Counted from the first letter of the stretch, positions 45,490 through 56,662 are shown. The stretch: 64,000 nucleotides of DNA from Actinernus sp. WN-2022 (GCA_030867875.1 JAOWCC010000019.1:81434861-81498860); one strand, 5' to 3'. Notes: generated from the letters alone by a model not told the origin. Made by a program: numbers and translations.

Positions 45490-45760
45490 AACATCGCCTA
45501 AAACTCCTCTAAAGCATGTAAAGTTCAATCATAATCAGTATTGCAGAATATGTAGGGTCCACATGAAAGCCAGTGGAAGATTGTCCGTTAATATATTTGG
45601 GCCAAAGAGCAGGAATAAAAATATTTTGAGGCGCTTGGCCGTCTTCGTTGGCCATGGTGTTGTAGAAATCGTTTCCGTTCCGAGGGTGTCGGAGAACTTA
45701 TGTCTGAAGTGCTACCAGGAGTTCAGAAAGTTTGAAAAGCATTTGCAGACAGAGAAGTAG
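45490..45760 (+). CDS. Candidate ZAD-like Cys-pair domain exon
   Basis: The open frame runs from about 45490 to TAG at 45758. It reads YCRICRVHMKASGRLSVNIF, SRNKNILRRLAVFVGHGVVE, SVPRVSENLCLKCYQEFRKF and EKHLQTEK. The spacing CxxC ... CxxC with a Leu/Val-rich middle resembles the N-terminal zinc-binding ZAD module, or a TE-associated Cys domain found in many cnidarian copies. An ATG at 45563 lies after the first Cys pair, so the true start or acceptor is unclear. No downstream zinc fingers. It may be a solo exon or TE relic. Confidence 0.45.
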
Positions 45761-46273
45761 ATTTCTCGTTTTCGAACAGCTTATGAAAAGTCCGATTTTT
45801 GTTAGGTTTTTAGTGTATATGAACAGTTCGATAAATGAACCATTAGAGGAGGCCGGGATTGTGCAATTAATCCCACAAATGTGCTATTTTATTGATCGAA
45901 TGTGAACCCTACTACTGAGTACTAGTACTAGGAAGTAGCAGATCTGAGGTTTTTCTTTCTCTTTTTCTCGAAATCTGTCTGGTTCCAGTTCTAAAATCTT
46001 TAATCATTATAACTGTCTTATAATCTACATGACTTGTACAAATGAAAGCCAAACAGAAAACAAACACGGGAAAAGTCAACATGTTAAACCTTACAGCTCT
46101 AGCGGCTAGCATCAGGTTTTAATAAGCTCAAGTGCAACGTACCAGCGAGAAGGTACAAAGTGTGAAACTACAACAATACACAGTGTTGTGAATAGCCCAC
46201 CTTCTCGCTGGTATTTATGAATGTTTAACTTCAGAATGAGGCTAATCCTGCGTACATGCGTCTGTAGTCATTG

Positions 46274-48030
46274 TAGCCTGCTTGCAGGCGGTGGAGGGTG
46301 TTTTTTCGCGCAGCAAACGGATCATCGAAGCGGCCGCCATATTGGCCGAGCGTGATTGAGACCTGGGATCGAATGACAAATGGAGGGGGGAGGGGGGTGG
46401 GGGAGAACAAGCAGATCTGAAAGACCGCCTGCACGAAAGCCTAAGGTTTCCGAATTACGCCCACCACGCACACGATTTCCGTTAACTTGTAACCCGACCA
46501 ATAGGAGTCGACGTGTGACAGCCTGCCAATTTTGATTTGGTTTGATTGAAATGCGTGCAATATTCAAAACAAACTTCGCTCGCTGTCAAATGCAATGCAA
46601 AATGCTAGTAAAATTGTCAATTGGTTCTTAGATACGGAAATTTCAATAAAACCAGCTATTTTTGTTCAAAGTTCTCCATGGAAAGGACTGCGACAGTACC
46701 ACTTTAGATATATATGTAGACAGTTCGGTTTTAGCTTGTTGCGTTTGCCCCATCAGTCTCTCAAAGAGTTTGCAAATCCTCCGAAATACATACATTTAAT
46801 ATAAGCTGCTTCACAAAGCCGCCAGCACCGCAGTCAGGTGCCACACAAGCGGCTGCTTCCTTTCTTAAAAGAATTAAGCTCGCATAAAGATAAATACAGG
46901 ATCGAAAAAATCTCTAAACTTCAAAGAAAACTCCGATGGAGACAATGTTTTGTCTGGAACTCGATATTGAAGAACTCGTGGACAAACAAACTACGAGTGC
47001 AAAGTACACAGGTAAATGTTGTGATCGTCTTTCTCTGACAACTCGAAGTCCATCTTAGTGAATGTTTGCCGAAAGAAATGGATGACCGTTGCATAAATGT
47101 ATTGAGGCGGATTTCTGATTATTTCCTAGTTCAACGGCCGTGAAGTCAATAGCCGGATTGCATCTCTGCAATTTGGTCGACAACAATACTTTTCAGTGGC
47201 GAATTAAATCACGGTTCGTTGTCAAGTTCTCTTTACCGTACATATCATACTCTTTCCAAACCTGTCGAAAGCACAGCCAGAACGGCAGGTTTAAAGTACA
47301 GGTCACAATTCTCAGGTCAGGTTGTTAAATTTAAGACAAATTGAAGGCTCTGTATACTAGCTTCCTCCTGCTCGGTTTTCAAAGTATCTTTACCCAGCCG
47401 CGGAGAAAGAAGCGAGCAGCTGTGTTCTCTCTAGAAAACCTCTGGAACCAGGGTTAAGGCGAAGGAGATAACTTTGAAAACGGAGCAGGAGGAAGCTATA
47501 TACAGAGCCTGATATTTACGGTTTACGAACTTGCGAAAAGAGAACTCGACAACAAACCTCTCGCAGTTCGCCGATCGCCGCCTTCGCGGCTCTTTCTCCG
47601 TGGCTGTTCTCTCTAGAAAACCTCTGCAACCAGGGTACAAGTCACCTTAGTCTTCAAAAAAGACAAAGCCTTTTGTATTATTCGCCATATTTTATCAACT
47701 GCAAGCTCACTACACAACTCTTATTCTAGTTACGCCGCTTCGCAGGCTACACTTCTTGCTTTCAACATTTGCCGCGATAAGCTTTGATTGACACCGTTTC
47801 AGCCAATCATATACCCCGTCCGCTGGTGGACGGGATCTAACTTTTGTACTCAGAAACCATAGGCTTTCGTGCAGGCGGTCTTTCAGATCTGCTTGTTCTC
47901 CCCCACCCCCCTCCCCCCTCCATTTGTCATTCGATCCCAGGTCTCAATCACGCTCGGCCAATATGGCGGCCGCTTCGATGATCCGTTTGCTGCGCGAAAA
48001 AAACACCCTCCACCGCCTGCAAGCAGGCTA
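46274..48030. mobile_element. MULE-like transposon, 1.76 kb, long TIRs, 9-bp target duplication
   Basis: TAGTCATTG at 46265-46273 is repeated at 48031-48039. It flanks an element that begins TAGCCTGCTTGCAGGCGG and ends with the complement. The TIRs (46274-46443 and 47860-48030, about 170 bp) differ by about one homopolymer indel before diverging. Long near-identical TIRs with a 9-bp duplication are the hallmark of Mutator-like elements. No MULE transposase is seen in the interior, which instead holds short ORFs and a nested MITE, so it is non-autonomous. High arm identity suggests recent activity or gene conversion. Confidence 0.9.
47347..47510. mobile_element. MITE nested within the MULE-like element
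   Basis: gctctgtatactagcttcct, cctgctcggttttcaaagta pairs with agataactttgaaaacggag then caggaggaagctatatacag and agc. Arms of about 45 bp. Confidence 0.85.
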
Positions 48031-48269
48031 TAGTCATTGCATTCAGCGGTAATTTTCGAATACGAAACTGGAGTATTGCGAACGCTTTCTCGATAGACGT
48101 CGATTTGGAGCATGGACCTTCATTTCTCGTTATCAGTAGTTTGCCACTCTCGTCAACAGTTTCCCCCGTTAGCCTTACGGTTGTTGATGTCACGCTTTGT
48201 GAATTCTCGAATGTGTCTCGACACATCGATATCTGGTACGACCTGAAAGTTCAGCGACTTTCCACGGGC

Positions 48270-48530
48270 TGTTAAGCCCGGTTTCCATATAATCGTCTCT
48301 GTCTTAAGGATCGTCTCTGTCGCTTCAGAATTTACCAAGCGATCGGGACGATTATATGGGAACACTCCCGGGGCGATCGCGGACGATCCTTACGACAGAA
48401 ACGACCCGATCGTCCCGATAGAATTGAGTTCTATCCTTACGACAGAGACGATCGGAAGTGATGGCTTTTTTTATAATGGAAACCAGTCGCGGACGATCCT
48501 TACGACAGAGACGATCGAAGCTATCCCAGA
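48270..48530. repeat. GGATCGTCTCTGTCGTAAG repeat family, copy 1
   Basis: Starts ttaagcccggtttccatata then atcgtctctgtc. gacgatccttacgacagaga recurs several times in it. The same phrases occur at 56313-56455, where the end is gattatgtggaaaccgtgct, i.e. the opposite terminus. Confidence 0.75.
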
Positions 48531-48819
48531 ATGCACATCTTCCTTCATGCACATTTTCAAGATGGCGGCGCGCGTCGAAAGTTCAATTGCAGGATTTATG
48601 GAAGAAGTGCAACAATACGAATGCCTGTGCGATAAATTTAGCCGACGGACTACAAAACCAGGCAGATTAGAGAAAACTGCTGATCCAAATTGGCTGAAAA
48701 GTTCAATATGACGGCCACAGAAGCCGAGAACAAGTACTTCTTATGGTCGATACTTGATAAAGCGCACAAGCGTTCCATCTGGTATCTCTGTATCTGTTTA
48801 TTTGATCGGTAAAGCTATT

Positions 48820-51165
48820 TGCATACAACCAATATAAATTAATAAATACATAAATAAGTAAATCAGTAAATCGATTAACAAACTAAATATAAGCTTATTT
48901 CAGAAAATACAGGACTTGCTTACTAAAGCTTTCGGGGCTTTTTGCATTTACTACATGCTCTGGGAGATTATTCCAGGCAGGAATAGTGCGGAAAAAAAAA
49001 GAGTACTTGAAGAGATCAGTGCGCACATTGAAGTGCTTACGCCGTGTAACCCCGGTAGATAGGGCCGCATACTGGGTTGGCTCAATAGCGTTGAGGCCAA
49101 GGGTGGCTTTGTGGAAAAAGCTTAGGCGGAGGCACTCCCGCCGTTTAGAAAGGAGGGGCCAGTTCAGGTTAGACAACATGGAGCTGACACTGGACTCTCT
49201 CGAGTAGTCCCGGTACACGAACCGTGCCGCACGTCTTTGCACCTTTTCCAACTGGTTTACATTGCGCTGAGTATAATGATCCCATGCTGAGCATGCGTAC
49301 TCCATCATGGGGCGAACAAGAGTGAGGTAAAGCCTAGCCTTAACCTCATGAGTAGAATGATAGAAGTTCCTTGAGATAAAATTTAATGACTCCAAGATAA
49401 GGGTGAGAGTCAGTTTTCTTTAGAGCCTTGCCATCCAGGAAATAGGTGGTAATAATTGGAGACTGGCTGCGCGAGATATGCATTGTGAAGCATTTCTCAC
49501 AGTTGAATCGCATTTGCCATTTCTTGGCCCATGATGATAGGGTATCAAGGTCAGTTTGAAGCACTTCAGGAGAGAGTGCAGAAGACAACTGGAGATATAT
49601 AATACAATCATCAGCAAAAAGACGGATCTGAGATGAGATGCCTTGAGGGGTCTCTTGAGCGAAAACATTTTTCATAAAATCATTTCCTCTGAATCCCAAA
49701 CACTTTTTTCCTACCGGTTATAAGCCCGCCCAGATATAAGCCCCCCGATTAAGCCCACCCAAAAAACTCTTACGAATGAGTATATGCCCAGGGTTTATAA
49801 CCGGGATTTGACGGTATCTGCGCATGCTCAATCTGGCCAAATTAGCGTTTTCGGATCGTTTCAGTGTGGACGGCAAAAAAACGATTAGATAATGGAAGTG
49901 TGGACGGAAAACGTTTTCAAAATGGTTAAAAAAGTTGCGTTTTCAAATTTAACCGGCTTAGTGTGGACGGGGCCTTAGTCGTTACTGTTATTGTTATGCG
50001 TTTGTGACAAAAAATAGCACTTCCTTTTTAAATCCAATATGAACAAACAAAAAAGTAAATAAACAAACAAATAAACAAACAAATAAATAAATAGCCTTGT
50101 TATTGACTTTTTCAGAAAATTGGGTTTCCTGTACCTTGCGGTTAGAAATATTGTGGTTGGGTTCCCAGGGAGGTCATCAATGAACAAAAGAAAGAGTAGG
50201 GTCCAAGTACGGACCTTGTGGTACACCGGACGTTACTGTACACATGTCGGAGTGGTCGCCATCGACCACTGTCACTTGAGTGCGGTTTGTTAGAAAGCCC
50301 TTTATCCAAGATAAAGTGCTGCCCTTTATGCCATAGGCAGAGAGTTTGGCAAATAACCTCTGGTGCGGAACGGAGTCAAATGCCTTAGAAAAGTCAAGCA
50401 GGGTGAGATCAGTTTGAAGTTTTTAGCTAGGTCATGTGAAGTTAGAATCAGCTGTGACTCACACGAAAAGCCTTTCCTGAATCCATGCTGTAAATAAGAT
50501 AATAATGAGTGCTTATCTAAGTGGCCCATAATATTTGAGAAAATTATATGCTCTAGTGGTTTGCAGAGAACACAAGTCAGAGATATGGGCATGTAGTTTC
50601 TGGGGTCTGAACGAGAACCCTTCTTAAAAACTGGGGAGATAAGAGCATGTTTCCAATCAAATGGAAAATCGCCCCCATCCAGGGACTGCTGATAAATAAT
50701 CCTGAGTACAGGAGCAATAACTCCGCTGGAGATCTTCAAAAGGTGAATGGGGATCTGGTCCGGACCAGTTGCCTTTGATGGGTTTAGATTTGCCAAGAGA
50801 CTAGCAATGCCCTCTGTAGTAACTGTGATGTTACCCATAGTGGGAACACTACTTAACCCCATAGTGGGGACTGATTTAAAGTAATTATTCAAGATATTTG
50901 CCTTTTCCTTACTAGAATTATAAAATGTGTTATTTACTTTAATAGGTGGAACCCCAATTCTGTCTTGTCGCTGGGACTTTACGTGTTTCCAGAATTTCTT
51001 GGGGGTTTCTCTAAGATTGTCAGACAGTATAGAGGAAATATGATTATTTCTAGCTGGGTTGATAGCTGCTTTTGTTTTACGTCTAAATTCCCTGAAATTT
51101 TTCCATGTATCAACAGTATTCTTATCTTTAGCTAGATTGTACAGACGCTGCTTTTTCCTGACCAT
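48820..51165 (-). mobile_element. LINE (Jockey/CR1-like) remnant, RT present, interrupted
   Basis: Minus-strand RT blocks appear in order. First is the pre-RT linker (KKQRLYNLAKDKNTVDTWKN), then IPIHLLKISSGVIAPVLRII, SPVFKKGSRSDPRNYMPISL, HGFRKGFSCESQLI and LTLLDFSKAFDSVPHQRLFA. These are followed by TVTSGVPQGPYLDPTLS, a frameshift to LLFLLFIDDLPG, then an insertion. After it come QIRLFADDCIIYLQLSSAL and the C-terminal region (LYLTLVRPMMEYACSAWDHY ... WNNLPEHVVNAKSPESF) ending at 48895. The endonuclease is absent: the 5' side stops at about 51165. Frameshifts make it inactive. Confidence 0.88.
49670..50170. mobile_element. Insertion of about 0.5 kb splitting the LINE RT
   Basis: The RT frame breaks after ...FIDDLPGN and resumes at NVFAQETPQGISSQIRLFAD. 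Between lie a GTGTGGACGG-type repeat end (about 49850-49976, tgtggacggggccttag), ataagccccccgattaagcc text, and an (AAACAAAT)n tract (about 50040-50095). It is more than one nested repeat, without a clear single TIR pair. Confidence 0.65.
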
Positions 51166-51235
51166 CACTGGAAAATGTAGACCTCTTCCATGGGTTGGAA
51201 ATATGTTGGAAATTAGAATATTCTTCATTTGGAAA
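51166..51235 (-). repeat. Fragment of the TTTCCA/TGGAAA repeat at the LINE 5' edge
   Basis: Reverse complement reads atttccaacatatttccaac, catggaagaggtctacattt and tccagtgatgg. This matches the right end of the 53786-54115 array (ccatggaagaggtctagatt, ttccagtgcat). Confidence 0.75.
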
Positions 51236-51807
51236 GCCGTTTCTTATATAAAAATGTCATACTAATGAATGAAAACATATGCTACTAATATTACTCTTAT
51301 CCGGTTCAAACAGATCTATGGAATTGTCAATATTAGGACAGACATAAAAAACTAACTTCAATTTGTTTTTTTACAACAACAAAACACTTTTGGCTTCAAA
51401 TGAGTGTGTACAAACTGCCTTTCGAGTCGAAAAGTTCAAAACGTAAACACGTCTTTATGCTTTCCCGAACTCTATAAAAATACATAAGCTACTCTAAACT
51501 GTTATGTAAATATCCTGAATGTGTGACTTAAATTTAGTGTGTTTTGAGCTACATCTAGTCACTAATTTAGGGTGTTAATTTAATTAGAGCTAGTGACACA
51601 GCGTTTCCTTTTCCTGAACAACACAAAATACAAGAAAACTCATATATACACAGTTAGCAGAACAGCTACATGATTAAAAGTAATACTAAATGACAAGTCT
51701 TCACTGTTTCCTGCATGCAGTTTTAAACTATTATCGTAATTTGGTCAATGTTGCAATGAATGCAATTAAACTTTATAATCTAATGATTTTTTTTCTGTTT
51801 TCTACAG

Positions 51808-51903
51808 CTCACCAATGCTGAAGCAATAACTGTTGCCCTCTTTAAAAAATTAAATGGAAACCATTTCAGATGCATGAGTGGCAAAGAAGAAAGTGAAATT
51901 CTT
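51808..51903 (+). CDS. Candidate coding exon abutting a LINE insertion
   Basis: A strong acceptor (ttttttttctgttttctacag) is followed by an open frame LTNAEAITVALFKKLNGNHF then RCMSGKEESEIL, which has no LINE character. It runs directly into the LINE tail at about 51905. I do not recognise the domain. A donor is not clear, and the LINE may have truncated the exon. Same strand as the exon at 63869. Confidence 0.35.
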
Positions 51904-51904
51904 T

Positions 51905-52478
51905 GCCAAGAGCCTTCACATTAAAGTTGCCACTAAAGGATGAAATAACAATACAAAAGTGTTCCCTAATATATAGGCGTATTACTGGCAACTCGCCTAG
52001 TTATATTACACAACTGTTTACTAGAAACATAGATATACACAGCAGAGCAAGCAGACACGGCAGTCATAACTTTGTATGCCCTCGATATAATAGAGAGTCC
52101 GAGGGTGGTAAAACGTTTCAAATCATGGGCATCAAATTATGGAATAGCATACCTGTTAACATAAGAAAAAAAGACACCATTGGCTCCTTTAAATCCGCTT
52201 TAAAACGATATTTATTGTCATAAATTTATGTCATATTTTACTAGATTTTATCGTATTAAACTTGACTTGTAAATAATTATATATTAAGCTTTTAAATTTT
52301 CTTATCTTTTTAACTTAGATATGAATTGTAAATAGTTTTAAGTAGTTTTATTGTAGCTTATTTAACTTATTGTAATTTATTGTAATTTAAATTGAGGGCC
52401 ACTAGTTCATCAGTATTAACTGTCACGTGCTACCCTCGTTAAATAAAGTTGTTATTATTATTATTATTATTATTATAA
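51905..52478 (+). mobile_element. LINE 3' fragment with (TTA)n tail
   Basis: The ORF end (CSLIYRRITGNSPSYITQLF, SHNFVCPRYNRESEGGKTFQ, IMGIKLWNSIPVNIRKK and FKSALKRYLLS stop at 52223) matches the C-terminus of CR1/L2-type LINEs. It is followed by an AT-rich 3' UTR, ccctcgttaaataaagttgt and (tta)n at 52454-52478. 5'-truncated. Confidence 0.85.
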
Positions 52479-52599
52479 GTTCAGGGAAAGGCAACCATAG
52501 AAAGCGATTGGTCAGAGCCTTTGCCAGGAAGGCTGTATTATTAAGAAACAAAAAGGCCAACCAATTGATTATAAGAACTTAAAGGGTCTATAAAATAGA

Positions 52600-52802
52600 A
52601 ATTAATAGACCCTTTCAGCTTGTCTGTTTGTTGCCCCATTTCAGACCATGTGATAGTTCTCCAGAGGATTCAGTGCTTTGTTTTCCAATAATAACAATTG
52701 GTACATTTCCTCTTGGAATACAGAAAAAAAAACATTAGCCAAGGGAAATGTCATGTGGTCTTAAATGGGGCAACAAACATGCAAGCTGAAAGGGTCTATT
52801 GG
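52600..52802. mobile_element. MITE, about 200 bp
   Basis: AATAGACCCTTTCAGCTTG then ttgttgccccatttcagacc on the left; complementary text gtcttaaatggggcaacaaa then catgcaagctgaaagggtct then att on the right. A partial aagggtct also occurs at 52581. Related to 18889-19068. Confidence 0.85.
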
Positions 52803-53785
52803 TTATTATTTCCTGTCATTGTAGAGAGATACTTGGGTTTTACATGATCAATGCAAAGGAGATGTAGGAAACTGGACAATTAGCGTGGATACAAATCACA
52901 GCATGTAGATTTCTACAAATACTCAGTAAAAACAATCAGAACTGTACTGCATGGGACACATCAGATGGTTTTAAGCAAAATAAGTAAAGTTGTAAAGTTG
53001 AAATCAGGTTTTTTAGAAAGCATATTTTTAAGACTTTCATTTCATTTCATTTTGTGATGTGTCTCCAGACTGCTTTTATTGATTGTCATTAAGATCCTTA
53101 TTGATAATTTGATCATCATAGATCATCTCATTGTAAAAACAAACCTAGAAAAACCTGGATATTTCTAGAATGAGATGATGTGTTGACAAATGGAAAATAT
53201 ATATAGTATCCTTCCTCACTTAAACAGTTAATATGAAATAATATAGGTGAAACAAATTCATATTACATTATTTTAATAAGTAGAAGTTAGTTTGATTAGC
53301 ATATATACATGTATATATTATTATATTACTATGACATAATTTTACCATATTAGAAAAAAACACAGACTGATTTGCCAACATATTACCCATTAACTTGTCA
53401 ATATAGGAAAGGATGGAGGGTAGGCAAAGTCCACCGACTGGTACATGATTTTTATTTATGTAAACATATAACTGACCAGCAGCTGGTTTGTAGTTTGTGA
53501 TTGTCTTTTTTACAAAATAATTATAAGGATATATAAGTTTGCTATAAAAGACCATAACTTGTTAATCTCTATTTTTACAAGATTTTAAAAGTTTTTACAG
53601 CTGTGAAATACAGAAGTGGTATTTTACTATTGTGTATTGTGTGCATGTTAACAAAATAAATGCAATATGATTTTAATTAATAAAAATAGATGGATTTTTC
53701 TTTTTGAGCATGACTCCTTCAAATTACTCTAATATTTCCAATGAATTGCTATTATAATTCAAGGAAATATATTAGCATTAATTTC
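52803..53785. other. AT-rich DNA, no gene seen
   Basis: No supported exon or element. ORFs are short and low-complexity. Confidence 0.4.
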
Positions 53786-54115
53786 CAGCCGATGGAAATA
53801 ATTTCCAACCCTTGAAAGTGTGCAAAACAATGGAAATTCCAACATATTTCCAGTATATTTCCAACACATTTCCAACTTCCAGCATATTTCCAATAAATTT
53901 CAACTTATTTCCAACTTATTTCCAGCATATTTCCAGCATATTTCCAGCATATTTCCGACATATTTCCAACATATTTCCAACATATTTCCAACCCGTGGAA
54001 ATGAAATTTCCATCCGTTGGAAGTGTGCAAAACCTTGGAAATCGAACTTCCAACTTATTTCCAACATATTTCCAGCAAACTTCCATCCCATGGAAGAGGT
54101 CTAGATTTTCCAGTG
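53786..54115. repeat. TTTCCA/TGGAAA array (11-bp spaced)
   Basis: More than 25 occurrences of tttcca or tggaaa, most as (c/a)atatttccaac or ...ccagc units of 10-11 bp. It is bounded by tggaaat-type inverted ends (tttccagccgatggaaat at left, ccatcccatggaag at right). ORFs in two frames (NIFPTYFQHISNIFPT) are translations of the repeat. The central phrase ccgttggaagtgtgcaaaac is a near-duplicate of cccttgaaagtgtgcaaaac at 53808. Confidence 0.92.
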
Positions 54116-54329
54116 CATACGCCTAAGTTTTCTATTGAACCATGGATGAGAATTAGCGCTGGGCCTAATTACCTTAGTTGGGAAGTGCTTGCGTGCATTC
54201 GGGAAGAGATTCGGGAAGAGATGCCGTGCCTATCTCGGGCGAGTTTGCTAATTTGGAGTGGCTAGACCAATACATTAGCCACATGAGAATCATTACATTG
54301 ACTGCCGCCAATTTGTATCGAGTTTGGCG

Positions 54330-54626
54330 CCAAGATAAGTATTGTTAGGATCTCAGGAAATCAATCTTAGGAAATCATCTACTAGCCTTTTTATCCCGAG
54401 ACCCCTAACTGAAGCTGCCAAACACAGCTTCCATTATAGAGGGGCAGTTCTCTGGAACAATCTAACTAATGAGGCAATAAACGAACAAAATACTAATGTT
54501 TTTAAAAGACTCGTACGCAAGCACATTTGATAATCTTTTTATAAGTAAAGTAATTTTTGCCTAGCATCGTACAATAATTTTTTTTTATCAACTACTTGTA
54601 TTAATATTTAGAGTCGAAATTATTAT
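54330..54626 (+). mobile_element. LINE 3' fragment, left half
   Basis: The frame LRKSSTSLFIPRPLTEAAKH, SFHYRGAVLWNNLTNEAI and FKRLVRKHI stop (54530) is a LINE C-terminus. The 3' UTR then runs to ...attatTTAA where the next element is inserted. It resumes at 56195 and ends at about 56302 with gtgtataataaagttgttgt(tgttg). Confidence 0.75.
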
Positions 54627-54630
54627 TTAA

Positions 54631-56194
54631 GGTCTCGATAAAGCCACATAGACGTAGTATATACCGTTTTAAAGATCTTGAATTGAAGAAAGCATATATT
54701 TAATCCGTTTTGAACAAAAGTTAAAAGCGTAGATGTTGTATATATTTCTACGCGAAATGACTCTGTCCGCCAGAAGGAGTTCAGCCCTTCAGGCTTTGAA
54801 ACATTTTTTTTTCTTAATTAGCCCTTTCGAATCCCAACTAAATTGACTCAAATACTGTGTCGGGAATTTTTTTATATTGCGTATTACAGATTTTATCCCT
54901 TTTCAAAGTTGAAAAAGTAGATTCTTATCCCATTTTGATACAAACCAGGTCATAAAACTTGAACGAAAAATAATTTCAAAATTCTCCGACACAGTATTTG
55001 AGAAACGGCTGTTTTCTACGACTCGTGAAAATCTTAGGAAAATTGGACAAAACGCTAAAAGGCTGGACTTCGACAAAGTTCTGTTTTGGCTGGAAAAAAG
55101 TGCCGAGAAACAGCCCGATAAAGGATTTCGATTCATTTCAGGGTTGACTAAGAAGTCCCGCCTCCAAGGGTAATCTCATTAACATTAGCCAATCAGAGCG
55201 ATTCATGTTGTGTTCAGTCTCGGCCGATTACAAAGTTCAGACGAGCCGCAGAACAGAGAAAGCTATAGATGGTTTGCACTCAATCCCCAGAGATTCAAAT
55301 GACAAAGGGCATGGCGGCCATGTTGGTGTACAGAAGAAAAGAAGCTAACGAAGAATCTATTGTTAACTGTACACCAACATGGCGGCTATGACATCACGTG
55401 CAAAGGGTCTATACAGTTCACCGATGCTCGATACTTCTGCAGATTGAAACTAGTTAGCTGTAGTGTCGATTCCAACTTAATTTCAAGAAGAAGTACAGAA
55501 AAATGGCACCGCAGTCGGCAAACAATTAATATCATGCAGGGAAAACCACTGAAGCGCAGCTCGATCCACACCATGTACACGGTAGACTGTTTATGTCATT
55601 CTAAAAAAATTCATCGCGCTGAAACAAAACCGGCAAACCTTAGCTTCCTGCATTGAATTCTCTTTAAATTTTTGGCCGATTGAAGATAACACAACTTTAT
55701 TGCTTCATTCTTTGTGGACTTTCAATCTTCGATGATTCTAACTTCTTGGAACTTGAGTATAATCCCTCCAGCCATGATTGTTTGTCCTAAGAACTTTACA
55801 CCCGCTTCCAAATTTACTCACAAACTAAATTATAAGAAACTAAATTGTGCTGTGTTTTTTCTTCTTCTTCTTTTTTGAATACGGCACCAAGAAAGATCTA
55901 CTTTTACACTTTGGGGCATTGCATTATAAACGTTGTAAACTCCGCTTTACGAACGGAAAGAAGCGGAGAAAATCACAGGATCAGCGAGAATGAAATAACA
56001 TGCCCAGTGAATGACAGCAGCTGTCAATCATTTTTCGCGCCTTTTTTAGCGGGAAAATGAGAAAGTCGCATTTTCAAGGCTTTAAATATTTTTTTGGAGT
56101 TTGAGTTTTTTTTGTGATGCTAGGGCTTTTAGATGTAGAATTTGCGAAAAAAGGCATTTTCGAAACTTTTCCATTTTGAACCTTTATCGAGACC
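54631..56194. mobile_element. piggyBac-like TTAA-flanked element, 1.56 kb
   Basis: TTAA at 54627-54630 and 56195-56198 flank GGTCTCGATAAAG ... CTTTATCGAGACC (13-bp TIR). Removing it reconnects the LINE 3' tail. The interior holds a hairpin pair (ctcaaatactgtgtcggg / ccgacacagtatttgag at 54848 and 54987) and the small palindrome at 55277-55393. No transposase, so non-autonomous. Confidence 0.82.
55277..55393 (+). repeat. Small palindromic repeat (TGTTGGTGTAC ends)
   Basis: catgttggtgtacagaagaa...ttaactgtacaccaacatgg, preceded by cactcaatccccagagattc. Homologous to 21045-21140 reversed. Confidence 0.75.
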
Positions 56195-56302
56195 TTAACT
56201 TATCTTACATTACTTACATATTTTCACGCGGTTCCCTGGAAGAGCATTTATTTCTGTATAATGATGGATACCGTGTATAATAAAGTTGTTGTTGTTGATG
56301 AT
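56195..56302 (+). mobile_element. LINE 3' fragment, right half and (GTT)n tail
   Basis: cttatcttacattacttaca ... ggtaccg-like text ending in gtgtataataaagttgttgt and tgttgatg, a LINE poly-simple tail. It continues the fragment at 54330-54626. Confidence 0.7.
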
Positions 56303-56312
56303 TGTTGGACCT

Positions 56313-56455
56313 TACGATCTTACGACAGACACGATCATATGGAAACCAGGAATCGCAAGGATCGTCTGGGATCGTCCCGATCGCTTTGCAAATTCTGAAG
56401 CAACAGAGACGATCCTTACGACAGAGACGATTATGTGGAAACCGTGCTTTAGTAA
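56313..56455. repeat. GGATCGTCTCTGTCGTAAG repeat family, copy 2
   Basis: cttacgacagacacgatcat then atggaaaccagg; gatcgtcccgatcgctttgc; caacagagacgatccttacg; gattatgtggaaaccgtgct. The left end (gatcatatggaaacc) and right end are near-inverted, suggesting a MITE. Confidence 0.7.
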
Positions 56456-56662
56456 AATGGCGAACACGTCCTGACGGTTGACGAGAGCAAAAAGCGCTTT
56501 CTTCTGAACATTATTGCTCATGCATTTGATTTCTGGAAAACGACACAATATCGTCTTCCGTCGCCATAGATATCTCCGTTAATTTAAGATACAACCATAA
56601 ACGTTCTTGCTTTTCGATATGACGACACTTCCGGCTCACCATGCCAGTCACTTTCGACTTAT

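Noticed and set aside
46595..47038. ORFs inside the MULE-like element as a captured host gene
   Set aside because: Short, no domain, no intron signals. I could not support gene capture.
53812..54126. Overlapping 94-104-codon ORFs with FPTYFQHISNIF repeats
   Set aside because: Translations of the TTTCCA-phased repeat in two frames and the opposite strand; repeat-driven.
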